A stretch of DNA of 64,000 bases from Nocardia neocaledoniensis (GCF_003182135.1 NZ_QGTL01000008.1:186001-250000), one strand, 5' to 3'. Positions 7,434-18,535 are shown, numbered from the stretch's first letter. Notes: generated from the sequence alone by a model not told the origin. Numbers and translations: made by a program.

Positions 7434-10168
7434 GTGATCACCGAGCTGATCGGACGCGAGTGGGAACTGGCCGATCTGCTGGCCCGGCTCGACGACGCGG
7501 CGAACGGCGCGCCGCAACTGGTGATCTGCACGGGCGAGGCGGGCGTCGGCAAGACCAGGCTCGTGGCCGAACTGGCCGGGCGCGCACGCGAACGAGGGGT
7601 GCGCACCCTGTGGGCACGTGCGCTGGAACTGCCCGATACGCCGCCGTTCTGGCTGTGGCGCCAAGCGCTGGGCACCGTCGCGCCCGCGCCGGGCGCCGAC
7701 CGCGTCGCGCTGTTCGAGGGATTCGCGGCCGGCCTCGACGGCGCCGACGCGGGCGTGCTGCTGGTGATCGACGACATCCACTGGGCCGACGAGCCGTCGC
7801 TGCAGGCCCTGCTCTACGTCGTACGCGCGCTGCGTGATCGCCGGGTGATGGTGTGCGTCACCGAACGCGACGACGCGGCGGGCGTCGGCTGGTCGACGAT
7901 CAAACCGGAACTGGTCCGTGAGCCGGTGGCCGCCACCCTGATCCTGCGCGGCCTCTCACCCGCGCAGTCGGCACGGTGCCTGCAACTGGAGGCGGGACGC
8001 GCACTCCCGGACGAATTGGCCGGCGAGGCCTTCGACATGACTGGCGGCAACCCCTTCTACCTGCGCGAACTCGGCCGCTCCCTGCGCGGATCCACCGACG
8101 ACGCCCTGCGCCTGCCGACCAGCCTGCGTGAAGTGGTGCGTGGCCGGATGTCGCCGCGCTCGGCCCGCACGCAGGAACTGTTGCGGGCGTCGTCGATCCT
8201 GGGGGAGCGGTTCGCCATCGCCGTCGCCGCCCGGCTGGTCGCCCGCTCGGCGGCGGAGTGCCTCGGCGCGGTCGACGAGGCGATCGAGGCGGGCCTGCTG
8301 GTGTGCGCCGACGAGCCGGGCACGGTGCGATTCGCGCACGCCCTGGTCCGCGCGGCCCTGCTCGACGGCCTGTCGCTGCAGCAGCGGGTGGTCCTGCACC
8401 AGCGGGCCGCGCTGGCCATCGAGGCGTTGTATCCCGATGCGGTGGAAGCGAATTCAGCGGCTCTGGCCTGGCACTGGGCGAACGCGGCGGTGACGGGCGC
8501 GCACGAACCCGCGGTCCGCTGGGCGCGCCGCGCCGCCGACGCGGCGCTGCGTGAGCTGGCCTTCGAGGAAGCGGTGCGCCTCTACGGACTCGCCCTGACC
8601 CACGCCGCCGCCCTCGAACCCCTCGACCGGGGCAGGCTGCTGCTCCAGCGCGCCGCGGCCGCCGCCCGCGCCGGCGACCTCGCCACTGCCCGCGCCGACT
8701 GCTCGGCGGCGGAGGCGTTGGCGCGCAAGGCCGACGAGCCGGAACTGCAGGCCGAGGCCGCGCTGGTCCTCGAGCCGATCGGCGATCGCGGCTGGGACCG
8801 CGACATCGCCGACGCCTGCGCCGAGGCACTCACCGCCGACGACCTGCCCGAACAGCTGCGGGCCCGATTGCTGGCCAGGGCGACCGAGGCCGCGATCTAC
8901 CTCGGCAATCCCGACGGTGTCGACGAATCCAGCCGCGCGGCACTGGAATCCGCCGATCGCAGCGCCGATCCCGCCGTCCTGGCCGCCGCGCTGCGAGCCA
9001 GGCAGCTCGCGTGCAGCGGGCCCGACCATCGCGCCGAACACCACGACCTGGCCGCCAGGATGATCGCCGCGGGCGAACTCGCGCGCGATCCCGCCGTGGA
9101 GATGTGGGGCAGGCTGTGGCGCATCGACGCGCTCTGGGAGCAAGGCGATCTCGGGGCGATCACCGGCGAGCTGTCCTGCCTGGCCTGGTGCGCCGAACGC
9201 ACCGGCGGCCCGATGGCCCGCTGGCACCTGCTCACCGCGGAAGCGGCGCTGGCCCAGGCGCGGGGCGAATTCGAGCAGGCCGTCGACCGGGCCGATCGGG
9301 CGCACGCGCTCGCGGCCACCCTCGGTCATCCCGCGGGCGCGGGCGCGCACCGGGCGCTGCACGCCGTCGTCGGCCATCATCGCGGCCACCGCCCCGATGC
9401 GCTGACGCCGCCGCGCGCACCGCTGCGCGGCGAGGTCCGCAACCTGCTGTTCGCCGCGCTCGGCACGGCATTCCCGATGATCGACAGCGGGATGACGGTC
9501 GAAGCCGAACCGCTCTACCGCGGCCTCGGACGGCCCGAGAGATGGTCGATCCCACCGTATTTCCTGCTCAACGTGCTGGCGGTGGGCGGCGCGGTGGCCG
9601 CGGCCCTCGGCATCCTCGACGACGTCGCCTACTTCCGCCGACGGTTGAACCGCTACCGCGACGGCCACATCACCGGCGGTGGCGGCAACGCCCACTATCT
9701 GGGGCCGGTCACCCTGTGGACGGGGAAATTCGCCGCCGCGCTGGACGATCGGGACACCGCGCGCACAGAGCTGCGCACCGCCGCCGGCACGGCTCGCGCG
9801 ATCGGCGCCCCCGGCTTCGCCGTCGAGGCCGATTGCGCGCTGGCCGAACTGCTCGTCGAGCACGGCGCCGTCGGCGAAGCGGTGACGCTCGCGGCCGAGG
9901 CGATCCCGGCCGCCGACACGCTCGGCATGACACCGTGGTCGGAGCGCCTGCGCGCCGTCGTGGCGCACGAGAACGACTGTGCCGCACTGACTCCCCGGGA
10001 ACGCGAGGTCGCCGACCTGGTGGCGCGCGGCCTCACCAATCGCGAGATCGCGGCCGCGCTGGTGCTGTCGGAGCGCACCGCGCAGAACCACGTCCAGCAC
10101 ATCCTCACCAAGCTCGGCTTCGCCACCCGCAGTCAGATCGCGTCCTGGGTCAGCCGGGGCCGGATCGC

Positions 10169-10175
<7 letters not shown>
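7434..10175 (+). CDS. large ATP-binding LuxR-family (LAL) regulator
   Basis: A 913-residue transcription regulator of the MalT/LAL type. An AAA/STAND ATPase domain at the N-terminus has Walker A GEAGVGKT (34-41) and Walker B LLVIDDIHWAD. A long helical TPR-like region follows, and a LuxR helix-turn-helix sits at about 855-905 (LTPREREVADLVARG, then RTAQNHVQHILTKL). The GTG start has GGAGGTGAG just upstream. Such proteins act as inducer-sensing switches for nearby or distant operons; the inducer is unknown. Its last 7 bases overlap the convergent dehydrogenase gene. Confidence 0.9.
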
Positions 10176-11119
<944 letters not shown>

Positions 11120-11231
11120 GAGGACCTCCTGGGGTCGGCTGCTGCCCCGGGTCGTATGGTGCGACCCGGTCGGGGTGTCGTCGCCGCGGGTCACGCGGGC
11201 GGCGCCATCGATTCTTCCCTCTCGCCCCGCC

Positions 11232-12191
11232 TCACTCGTCGTCGAGGTCGACCGTCTCGTCGATGCCGTGGCGATCGGCCAGTTCCAGCAGCGGCGCGAG
11301 GTCGAAGACCGCGTCGTCCATGTCGGCCTGGATGTCGCCGAGCTCGGCGTAGCGGGCGGGCACGGTCTCGATCGTGAAGTCGCGGGGGTGGATGTCGTCG
11401 ATCTCGTCCCAGCGCACCGGCGTCGACACCGTGGCGGCCGGGTTGCCGCGCACGGAGTACGCGGCGGCGATGGTGTGGTCGCGGGCGTTCTGGTTGTAGT
11501 CGACGAACAGCTGGGCAGGGTCGCGGTCGCGGCGCCACCAGGCCGTCGTCACGTCCTCGGGCGCGCGGCGCTCGACCTCGCGCGCGAACGCCAGCGCGGC
11601 CCTGCGCACGTCCTTGAACCCGAACTCCGGCGCGATCCGCACATACACGTGCAGCCCCGACCCGCCGGAGGTCTTGGGCCAGCCGACGGCGCCCAGCTCG
11701 TCGAGGACCTCGTGCACCACCCCGGCGACCCGCTGGACCCTCGGCCAGGGACAGTCCGGCATCGGATCGAGGTCGATGCGCCACTCGTCGGGCGATTCGG
11801 TGTCTGCGGCGCGGGAATTCCACGGATGGAACTCGACGGTCGACATCTGCACGGCCCAGATCACGTCGGCCAGTTCGCGCACGCACAGCTCGTCGGCGTG
11901 CCTGCCGTAGCGCGGGAAGTACACGCGCACCGTCGATATCCAGTCCGGCGCCCCGCCGGGCAGCCGCTTCTGATGGACCTTCCCGCCCGGCAGGCCCTTG
12001 GGGAACCGGTGCAGCATGCACGGCCGGTCCCGCAGCGCGTTGACGATCCCGTCGCCCACGCTCAGGTAGTACCGCACCAGATCGAGCTTGGTCGCGCCGA
12101 GCTCGGGGAAGTACACCCGGTCCGGATTGCTGACCCGCACCGTGCGCTCACCCACCGGCAGTTCGACCGCCGGAGTCGCAGACTTGGCCAC
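11232..12191 (-). CDS. LigD-type primase-polymerase, stand-alone
   Basis: A 319-residue protein of the LigD polymerase (Prim-Pol/AEP) family. Features are RVYFPELGATKLDLVRYY near the start, HRFPKGL, the catalytic acidic pair in RIDLDPMP, and SGGSGLHVYVRI in the sugar-selecting region. It lacks the ligase and nuclease domains of full LigD, as in the mycobacterial PolD1/PolD2 proteins, which extend primers and fill gaps and prefer ribonucleotides. GTG 12191 gives the family-length N-terminus; upstream codons are Arg/Ala-rich and unlikely to be coding. No ku or ligD is nearby. Confidence 0.88.
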   Translation of the reverse strand: MAKSATPAVELPVGERTVRVSNPDRVYFPELGATKLDLVRYYLSVGDGIVNALRDRPCMLHRFPKGLPGGKVHQKRLPGGAPDWISTVRVYFPRYGRHADELCVRELADVIWAVQMSTVEFHPWNSRAADTESPDEWRIDLDPMPDCPWPRVQRVAGVVHEVLDELGAVGWPKTSGGSGLHVYVRIAPEFGFKDVRRAALAFAREVERRAPEDVTTAWWRRDRDPAQLFVDYNQNARDHTIAAAYSVRGNPAATVSTPVRWDEIDDIHPRDFTIETVPARYAELGDIQADMDDAVFDLAPLLELADRHGIDETVDLDDE

Positions 12192-12264
12192 CCGCGCAAC
12201 GATAGCCGAGCGGGCCCGCTCCCGTGGGGCAGCGGACCCGCGTCGCCGGTGTGTCAGCCGGGCA

Positions 12265-14397
12265 CTACCTGCGGCTCTGCACTGTGGGTGGCGTGTAGTG
12301 GCTCTCGGCGTCGTCGCCACCGTGTCCCGGCCACCACGCCCGCCGCCCGAGCAGCGCCGTGACCGCGGGGGTGAAGAACAGCGCCATCACGAAGGCGGCG
12401 ATCGCGATGCCGACCGAGATCGCGAACCCCATCTGCGACAGGCTGCTGTTGCCTGCCAGCATCATCGAGGCGAAGGTGCCCGCCAGGATGATCCCGGCCG
12501 CGGCCACCGTCGGTCCGGTGTGGCGGACGGCCAGCGCCGCCGCCTCGCGTGGGGTGTGGCCCGCCCGTGATTCCTCGCGCAACCGGGCGACCATCAGGAT
12601 GTTGTAGTCGGTGCCCAGCGCCACCACGAACAGGTACATGATCACCGGCAGCGTGAAGATCAGTCCGTGCTCGCCCCGCACCTGCTGGAACACCAGCACC
12701 GTCGCGCCCAGGGTCGCCGCGAAACCGAGGAACACCGAGGCCATCAGGTACCAGGGCGCGACGAGACTGCGCAGCAGCAGGGCCAGCACCAGCATGATCA
12801 GCACCGCCGCCACCGGGAACACGATCCGGTAGTCGTGGTTCATCGCGTCCTCGAAGTCGACGAACACCGCGGTCATCCCGCCGACCGTGGCCGTGGCGCC
12901 CGTCGGCGCCGCCTGGTGGGCGAGATCTCGCAGGGGTCCGGCCACCGTGTCGAGCGCCGCGTCGGATTCCGGCGCGTGCGCCAGCGTCACCGGGAAGTGC
13001 GCGATCATCCGGTCCGCCGCCAGCTGCGGTTGCCCGACCTGCCCGACGCCGTCGACGCCGGTCAGCGCCGTGCGGTAGGTCGCGAGCTGGTCCTCGGTGA
13101 GCGGCGACTCCGCGCGCAGCAGCACGTCCGAGGGCTGGGTGGCGCCCGCGGGCATGCCCTTGAGCAGTTCCGTCGTGAAGGCGACCGACTCGGAGGCGTC
13201 GGCGGCCGAGCCCGAGCTCATGTCGAAGGTCGGGTTGAACCCGAAGGCGAACACGCCGAGCGCCACCAGCACGCCGCCGGAAGCGACGGCGAACGCGCCG
13301 GGCCGCCTGCCCATGGCCGCGCCGATCGCGCCGAACCGGGCGCCCCTCGGCTCGACCTGCCAGGCCTTGGATGGCCAGAACACCTTGGTGCCGAGCAGCG
13401 AGACGATCGCGGGCACCAGCGTCAGCCCGGCCAGCAGCGCCACCGCGACGGCGATGGCCAGCGCCGGACCCAGCGCCCGGAACATTCCCAGGCTCGACAA
13501 CGTCAGCGCCATGAACGCGATGATCACCGCGGCCGCCGCCGAGGTGACGGCTTCCCCGACCCGCGCGACGGCGTTGACCATCGCCGTCTTCGGCTCGTCA
13601 CCGGCGCGCAGCCGCTCCCGATACCGGAACATCAGGAACAGGATGTAGTCGGTGCCGACACCGAAGAGCACCACCAGCAGGATCGAGTTGACGGAGGTGT
13701 CGATCTCGAAGTCGAACGCCGCGGCCGCCATGGCGATCAGGCCGCCCACCATGCTCGAGATCGCGCCGATGGTGACCACCGGCAGCAGCGCGATGACCGG
13801 GCTGCGAAAGATCACGAGCAGCAGCACCAGGATCAGCACGATCGTGGCGATGCCGATGATCGCCATGCCCTTCTCGCCCTGCTCGGTCTGATCCAGGGTC
13901 TGCGCCGCCGTTCCGGTGACGCCCGCCTTGATCCCGGTGTCGCCGAAATGATCATTCAGGTGCTCGCGCAGGCTCCGCACGGCCTCGCCCCGGGTCTTGT
14001 CCGAGGCGTCGGTCGGCTTGGTCATCTGCACCGCGATCACCTGGACCAGGCGATTCTCCGAGGGGGGAGTCGCCTGGATGCCGGTGACGCCCTTGATGTT
14101 CCGTCCCGTCAGCGCGGCCGCGACGGCGCTCACCGTCGCCGAGTCGGCCTCGGTCAGCGGGCTGCCGTCGGCGCGGACCGCCACGATCAGCGCGGCGGGC
14201 GCGGCACTCTGCGGAAAGGCCTGCTCCTGCAACTTCATCGCCTGGATGGACTCGTAATGCGAAGGCAGGAAGGCGGATTGGTCGGTCGTCGCGGTGAGCG
14301 CCGGCGCCGTGGACAGTACGGCGACGATCGCGATCACCCACAGGCCGATCACTTTCCATGGGTGGTGGACGACAACGCGCCCCAGTCTGGCGAACAT
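12265..14397 (-). CDS. MmpL/RND-family transporter
   Basis: A 710-residue inner-membrane transporter of the MMPL family. There is one N-terminal helix (VIGLWVIAIVAVL), a periplasmic loop, five or six helices including the proton-relay region GVGTDYILFLMFRYRE, a second loop, and a mirrored helix block with ALGTDYNILMVARLREE. The two GTDY motifs are diagnostic of MMPL proteins. Cargo is likely lipid or lipopeptide, but is not specified by sequence. An AAGGA ribosome site precedes the ATG. No MmpS partner is adjacent. Its upstream region carries a promoter with an embedded palindrome, which suggests repressor control. Confidence 0.92.
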   Translation of the reverse strand: MFARLGRVVVHHPWKVIGLWVIAIVAVLSTAPALTATTDQSAFLPSHYESIQAMKLQEQAFPQSAAPAALIVAVRADGSPLTEADSATVSAVAAALTGRNIKGVTGIQATPPSENRLVQVIAVQMTKPTDASDKTRGEAVRSLREHLNDHFGDTGIKAGVTGTAAQTLDQTEQGEKGMAIIGIATIVLILVLLLVIFRSPVIALLPVVTIGAISSMVGGLIAMAAAAFDFEIDTSVNSILLVVLFGVGTDYILFLMFRYRERLRAGDEPKTAMVNAVARVGEAVTSAAAAVIIAFMALTLSSLGMFRALGPALAIAVAVALLAGLTLVPAIVSLLGTKVFWPSKAWQVEPRGARFGAIGAAMGRRPGAFAVASGGVLVALGVFAFGFNPTFDMSSGSAADASESVAFTTELLKGMPAGATQPSDVLLRAESPLTEDQLATYRTALTGVDGVGQVGQPQLAADRMIAHFPVTLAHAPESDAALDTVAGPLRDLAHQAAPTGATATVGGMTAVFVDFEDAMNHDYRIVFPVAAVLIMLVLALLLRSLVAPWYLMASVFLGFAATLGATVLVFQQVRGEHGLIFTLPVIMYLFVVALGTDYNILMVARLREESRAGHTPREAAALAVRHTGPTVAAAGIILAGTFASMMLAGNSSLSQMGFAISVGIAIAAFVMALFFTPAVTALLGRRAWWPGHGGDDAESHYTPPTVQSRR

Positions 14398-14433
14398 GGT
14401 GGAGGTCCTTTCCGGGCCTATTTCTTATATCTC

Positions 14434-14451
14434 CATGCGCATATGGGCATG
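14434..14451 (-). promoter_or_regulatory. imperfect dyad upstream of mmpL
   Basis: CATGCGC and GGGCATG flank a central ATAT, giving arms that match at 6 of 7 positions about 37 bases before the mmpL start. It could be an operator in the 5' leader; no regulator gene is adjacent. Confidence 0.35.
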
Positions 14452-14535
14452 GGTATTCGACCGGCGAGCCCCGGTAGCTGCTCGTCGTCGCGGGCCTGTC
14501 TGTGCTGGTGCGACGGCTGTGCGCCGCCGTGACTC

Positions 14536-14565
14536 ACTATAAGTAGATGTATACGTATAGGGCAA
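14536..14565 (-). promoter_or_regulatory. mmpL promoter with operator-like palindrome in the spacer
   Basis: Read on the minus strand, TTGCCC (14565-14560) and TATAGT (14541-14536) are separated by 18 bases. The spacer contains the perfect 10-bp palindrome TATACGTATA (14550-14559). A palindrome between the -35 and -10 boxes is the usual place for a TetR- or MarR-type repressor site. The AT-rich stretch stands out sharply in this 70% GC sequence. Confidence 0.5.
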
Positions 14566-14570
14566 GGGGC

Positions 14571-14604
14571 AAAAAAGTCCGCACGGAATCGACTCCGTGC
14601 GGAC
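14571..14604 (-). terminator. rho-independent terminator of the secreted-protein gene
   Basis: GTCCGCACGGA (14577-14587) and TCCGTGCGGAC (14594-14604) form a perfect 11-bp stem with a 6-base loop. On the minus strand the stem is followed by six T residues (14576-14571). It ends transcription 21 bases after the gene at 14626-15015 and insulates it from mmpL. Confidence 0.88.
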
Positions 14605-14625
14605 CGCGGGCCCTGCGGCGTGAAC

Positions 14626-15015
14626 CTACAGCTCGTAGACCCCGAACGCCCGGTTCTGGATGCACATCGGCATCACATGGACCTGCTCGGTCCACTCGAA
14701 CTTGGCCGCCGCCTCGACGGTGCCGCGCTCGTCGACACACACGCTGGCGGTGCCGGGCATGGTCAGCGGGTTCAGCACGGCCAGCGGGATCCCGGCGTGG
14801 ATGTTGCTGTAGAGGCCGCCGCTGAAGCACAGCGGCGTGATCGCGATCCCGCGACGCGCGCTCTCCCGATCGGCGGCGGCCTGGGCGCCCGGCACGCCGT
14901 TGCAGTCGAGCGGGTTCTCGTTCGAGGCCTGCGCGGGAGCGATGAGAAGGGTGAATCCGGCCGCACAGCCCGCGGCGACGGCCATCAGGGATCGAGCAAA
15001 TGAGGTCCTGGTCAT
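14626..15015 (-). CDS. small secreted protein of unknown function
   Basis: A 129-residue protein with a clear Sec signal peptide: MTRTSFARS, a hydrophobic core (MAVAAGCAAGFTLLIA) and a cleavage-like APAQAS. The mature part of about 99 residues has four cysteines (near LDCNG, PLCFSG, SVCVDE and PMCIQN), enough for two disulfide bonds. I recognise no family. It has its own intrinsic terminator and lies upstream of mmpL on the same strand, so it is probably a single-gene unit. Confidence 0.75.
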   Translation of the reverse strand: MTRTSFARSLMAVAAGCAAGFTLLIAPAQASNENPLDCNGVPGAQAAADRESARRGIAITPLCFSGGLYSNIHAGIPLAVLNPLTMPGTASVCVDERGTVEAAAKFEWTEQVHVMPMCIQNRAFGVYEL

Positions 15016-15077
15016 AGCCGCATTGAAGCACTGGTGGCCGGTCGGACACACAATCGCAATCGGCGTGTCGGGTGCGA

Positions 15078-16178
15078 TCAGCGCGGGCGGGCCTCCAGCA
15101 CACAGTCCGGCGCCGCCGTGGGCACCGTGCGCAGCAGCGTGAAACCGCCGCGCGCGAGCAGCTCGCGGAACTGCGCCTCGGTGCGTTCGTGGCCGCCGTC
15201 GGTGTTGACCAGCATCTCCAGGTCGATGAACTTGCCTGGATGCGGCCGCTGATGCTCGGGCAGCACCAGCTCGATCACCAGCAGCCGTGCGGACGGGTCC
15301 ATCGCGGCGTGGATCGTGCGCAGGATCTGCTCGGCCTTGGCGTCGGACCAGTCGTGCAGGATGTGTTTGAGCAGGTAGGCGTCCCCGCCGGGCGGCACCT
15401 CCTCGAAGAACGACCCGGCCTGCGCCGCGCAGCGGCCCGTCAGTCCGTGCGCGGCGAGATCGGTGTCCAGGTCGGCGACCACGTCGGGCAGGTCGAACAC
15501 GATGCCCTCGGCGTCGGGGGAGCGGCCCAGGATCTCCACCAGCAGGCTGCCGCGTCCACCGCCCACATCCACCAGCGTGTCGAAGCGGCCGAAATCGTAG
15601 GCGGCCAGCAGCGGTTCGATCGAGAGCGTGCTCACGCTGGTCATCGCGCGGTCGAACAGGTCGCCGATCTCGCGGTGCGTCGCGGCGTACTCGAAGAAGC
15701 TCGCGCCGTCGAGCGCGGGTCCGACGGCTTCGCCGGTGCGCACCGCGTCGGTCAGATGCGTCCAGTGGTTGCGGTGGTACGGCGAACCGAAGAACAGCGA
15801 TGTGTCGCGCAGGGTGACCGGGCCGTCGGAGCGCAGTGCCTCGCTCATCCGGGTGAGCCCGTAGGAACCGTCGCGGTGCTGGGCGAACACCCCGAAACTC
15901 ACCAGCAGGCGCATCAGCCTGCGCACGCCGTCCTCGTCGGCGTCCACCGCCGCGGCCAGCGCCGCCGCGTCGCGCCGGCCACGGGCGAGTTGGTCGGCGA
16001 TACCGAGTTCGGCCGCGGCGCTGATCGCCTGGGAGAGGAAGCCGGCGATCTGTAGTTCGAGCAGCGCGATGTGACCGGGGACCAGTCGGCGGTGCAGCGC
16101 CGCGAGTGCGTCGCGCACCCGTTCGACAGCTCGCAGAACCAGGGTGGGCGGTGCCTTCTTCGGTGCTGCGGACGTCAT
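15078..16178 (-). CDS. O-methyltransferase, plant/antibiotic type
   Basis: A 366-residue protein with an N-terminal winged-helix dimerisation region (about 40-130) and a C-terminal methyltransferase domain. The SAM motif is LVDVGGGRGSLLVEI, followed by IVFDLPDVV. LLKHILHDWSD carries the usual catalytic His, then MDPSARLLVIELVLP. The family methylates hydroxyls on small aromatic or polyketide-like molecules; the substrate is unknown. GGAG lies 5 bases before the ATG. No biosynthetic cluster surrounds it. Confidence 0.85.
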   Translation of the reverse strand: MTSAAPKKAPPTLVLRAVERVRDALAALHRRLVPGHIALLELQIAGFLSQAISAAAELGIADQLARGRRDAAALAAAVDADEDGVRRLMRLLVSFGVFAQHRDGSYGLTRMSEALRSDGPVTLRDTSLFFGSPYHRNHWTHLTDAVRTGEAVGPALDGASFFEYAATHREIGDLFDRAMTSVSTLSIEPLLAAYDFGRFDTLVDVGGGRGSLLVEILGRSPDAEGIVFDLPDVVADLDTDLAAHGLTGRCAAQAGSFFEEVPPGGDAYLLKHILHDWSDAKAEQILRTIHAAMDPSARLLVIELVLPEHQRPHPGKFIDLEMLVNTDGGHERTEAQFRELLARGGFTLLRTVPTAAPDCVLEARPR

Positions 16179-16273
16179 GACGACTCCATCGTCGGCCGGT
16201 CTACCTGCACGGACGCAGCGAAGTTTACGGGAATCGCGCGCGGTGGGATACCGCGATGCGCGACCGCGTCGGG

Positions 16274-18397
16274 TCAGGTGGGCGTCGCCAGGGCGAACGG
16301 CAGCACCGCGTCCGCGCCGCTGGTGCGCAGGGCGTGCGCGGCGACCGTCATGGTCCAGCCGGTGTCGGTGAGGGTGTCGACGAGCAGGATCGGCCCGGTG
16401 ACGCGGGTGAGGTCGGGGACCTCCCACGAGTCGAACAGCCCGGCCACCCGATGCGCCGAGTTGGCCGCCGAGACCGGCGGCCGGTCGGGGCGGTTGTGCA
16501 GGATGCCGAGGTTGTCCAGGCGCCCGACCTGGGCCAGCCGCGCGGCCAGACTGGCGGTGAGCTGCGGATACCTGGGCGACTCCAGCGCGAGCACCGAGGT
16601 CGGGCGGGCGTTCCAGTTCCAGTCGCGCAGCACCGCGATACAGGCTTCGAACACCGCGTCGGGCACCGGAGCATCGGGTCCGTCCAGCAACGCGCGCAGG
16701 CGCTGTCCCCAGCCGAGATCGGTGAGCCTGCCCAGCACGCGGCCGGTCTCGGCGCCGTCGGTGATCTTGCCCGACAGCGGGACCCCGAGTTTCGCCATGC
16801 CCGTCGGCCACTGCTTGCGCGGCGCCAGATCCAGGCCGGGGCGATCGAGCCTGGCCCGGGTGGCGTCGACCGTGGCCGTGTCGACGGTGGTGTCGGGCGT
16901 GGTGCCGGTGCAGTTGTCGCAGCGTCCGCAGTCGGGTGTCGCGGCGTCGAGCGCGCCGAGGCCCGGGTCGTCGAGCTGGCGGCGCAGGAAGGTCATCCGG
17001 CAGGCGGTGGTCGCCTGGTAGTCGATCATCGCCTGCTGTTCGGCGTCGCGGGCGGCGGCGAGGCGCTCGTAGCGTTCGGTGTCATAGGTCCACGGCTCGC
17101 CGGTGGACAGCCAGCCGCCACGGACCCGGCGCACCGCGCCGTCCACATCGAGCACCTTGAGCACCATCTCCAGCCGCGAGCGGTTCAGCTCGACGAGCGG
17201 CTCCAGCGCGATCGTGGACATCGGCCGATCGGTGTCGAGCGCGGCCAGCACCGCCCGCACGATGTGCTCGCGCGGGAACGCCACCGAGGCGAAGTAGCTC
17301 CAGATCCGCGCGTCCTCGGCGCCGGGCAGCAACACCACTTCGGCGCGCTCGGTGCCGCGGCCCGCGCGGCCCACCTGCTGGTAGTAGGCGATGGGGGAGG
17401 AGGGCGCGCCCACGTGCACCACGAAACCCAGGTCGGGCTTGTCGAAGCCCATGCCCAGTGCCGAAGTCGCGATCAGCGCCTTGACCTCGTTGTTCAGCAG
17501 CGCCGCTTCGAGCACCTCGCGTTCGGCGGGGTCGGTCTGGCCGGTGTAGGCGGCGACGGTGTGGCCATGGGTGTTCAGCACGTCGGCCAGGTCGTGCGCG
17601 GCGGCCACGGTGAGGCAGTAGATGATGCCCGACCCCGGCATCCGGTCCAGATGTCCGGCCAGCCAGGCCGTGCGCCGCACCGCGTCGTCGAAGCGCACCA
17701 CCGACAGGTGCAGCGACTCGCGGTCGAGCGTGCCGCGCAGCACCAGGGTGTCGGTGCCGATCTGCCCGGCCACATCGGTGACCACGCGATCGTTGGCGGT
17801 GGCGGTGGTGGCCAGCACCGGGACGTCGGAGCCCAGGTCGGCGATCAGCGTGCGGATACGCCGGTAATCGGGCCGGAAGTCGTGCCCCCAGTCCGACACA
17901 CAGTGGGCCTCGTCGATCACCACCAGTCCGGCGTCGGCGGCGAGCCGCGGCAGCACCTGATCACGGAAGTCCGGGTTGTTGAGCCGTTCCGGGCTCACCA
18001 GCAGCACGTCGACCGCGCCGTCGGCCACCCGCTGATGGATCTCGTCCCATTCGGTGACGTTGCCCGAATTGATCGTGTCGGCCACCACCCCGGCCCGCTC
18101 GGCAGCCGCCACCTGGTTGCGCATCAACGCCAGCAGCGGCGACACGATCACCGTCGGCCCCCGCCCCGCACGCCGCAACAGTTTCGCCGCGATGAAGTAC
18201 ACCGCCGATTTACCCCAGCCGGTGCGCTGCACCACCAGCGCCCGTTGCCGCCGCACCACCAGCGCCTCGATCGCGGTCCACTGGTCCTCCCGCAGCCGCG
18301 CGGCGGGCCCGGCGAGTTCACGCAACAGCTCCTCGGCGCGTTCGCGCAGGTCAGGAGCCGTCAGGTCGAGCACGTCGTTCCCGGTCGCTGAGGTCAT
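16274..18397 (-). CDS. RecQ-type DNA helicase with phosphoribosyltransferase-like tail
   Basis: A 707-residue superfamily 2 helicase. The N-terminal half has the RecQ set: QRTGWGKSAVYF (Walker A), DEAHCVSDWGHDFR (DEAH box plus aromatic loop), TTATAND and QQVGRAGRG (motif VI). The Cys motif is seen as CRMTFLRRQ plus CGRCDNC. No HRDC domain is visible. Instead, about the last 130 residues look like a ComF-type PRTase: RPTSVLALESPRYPQL, NSAHRVAGLF and the PRPP-loop-like ILLVDTLTDTGWTM. ATG 18397 is used; ATG 18406 is in frame and neither has a clear ribosome site. It probably remodels replication or repair intermediates. Confidence 0.87.
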   Translation of the reverse strand: MTSATGNDVLDLTAPDLRERAEELLRELAGPAARLREDQWTAIEALVVRRQRALVVQRTGWGKSAVYFIAAKLLRRAGRGPTVIVSPLLALMRNQVAAAERAGVVADTINSGNVTEWDEIHQRVADGAVDVLLVSPERLNNPDFRDQVLPRLAADAGLVVIDEAHCVSDWGHDFRPDYRRIRTLIADLGSDVPVLATTATANDRVVTDVAGQIGTDTLVLRGTLDRESLHLSVVRFDDAVRRTAWLAGHLDRMPGSGIIYCLTVAAAHDLADVLNTHGHTVAAYTGQTDPAEREVLEAALLNNEVKALIATSALGMGFDKPDLGFVVHVGAPSSPIAYYQQVGRAGRGTERAEVVLLPGAEDARIWSYFASVAFPREHIVRAVLAALDTDRPMSTIALEPLVELNRSRLEMVLKVLDVDGAVRRVRGGWLSTGEPWTYDTERYERLAAARDAEQQAMIDYQATTACRMTFLRRQLDDPGLGALDAATPDCGRCDNCTGTTPDTTVDTATVDATRARLDRPGLDLAPRKQWPTGMAKLGVPLSGKITDGAETGRVLGRLTDLGWGQRLRALLDGPDAPVPDAVFEACIAVLRDWNWNARPTSVLALESPRYPQLTASLAARLAQVGRLDNLGILHNRPDRPPVSAANSAHRVAGLFDSWEVPDLTRVTGPILLVDTLTDTGWTMTVAAHALRTSGADAVLPFALATPT

Positions 18398-18535
18398 GGG
18401 AACCATCGTGCCCGATGCCACCGACAAGCAGGTTCCCCGCCGAAAGACCTGGTCACGCGCGATGCGCATTCGGTCGGCGAAAACCCCGGTGGGCGAGGAC
18501 AATAGGGGCCGGGTACCGATCGGAGGGGGACCGCC

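Noticed and set aside
12088..14532. Long plus-strand frames across the mmpL gene
   Set aside because: They are Arg/His/Gly-rich shadows; the minus strand encodes a transporter with two GTDY motifs and clear membrane helices.
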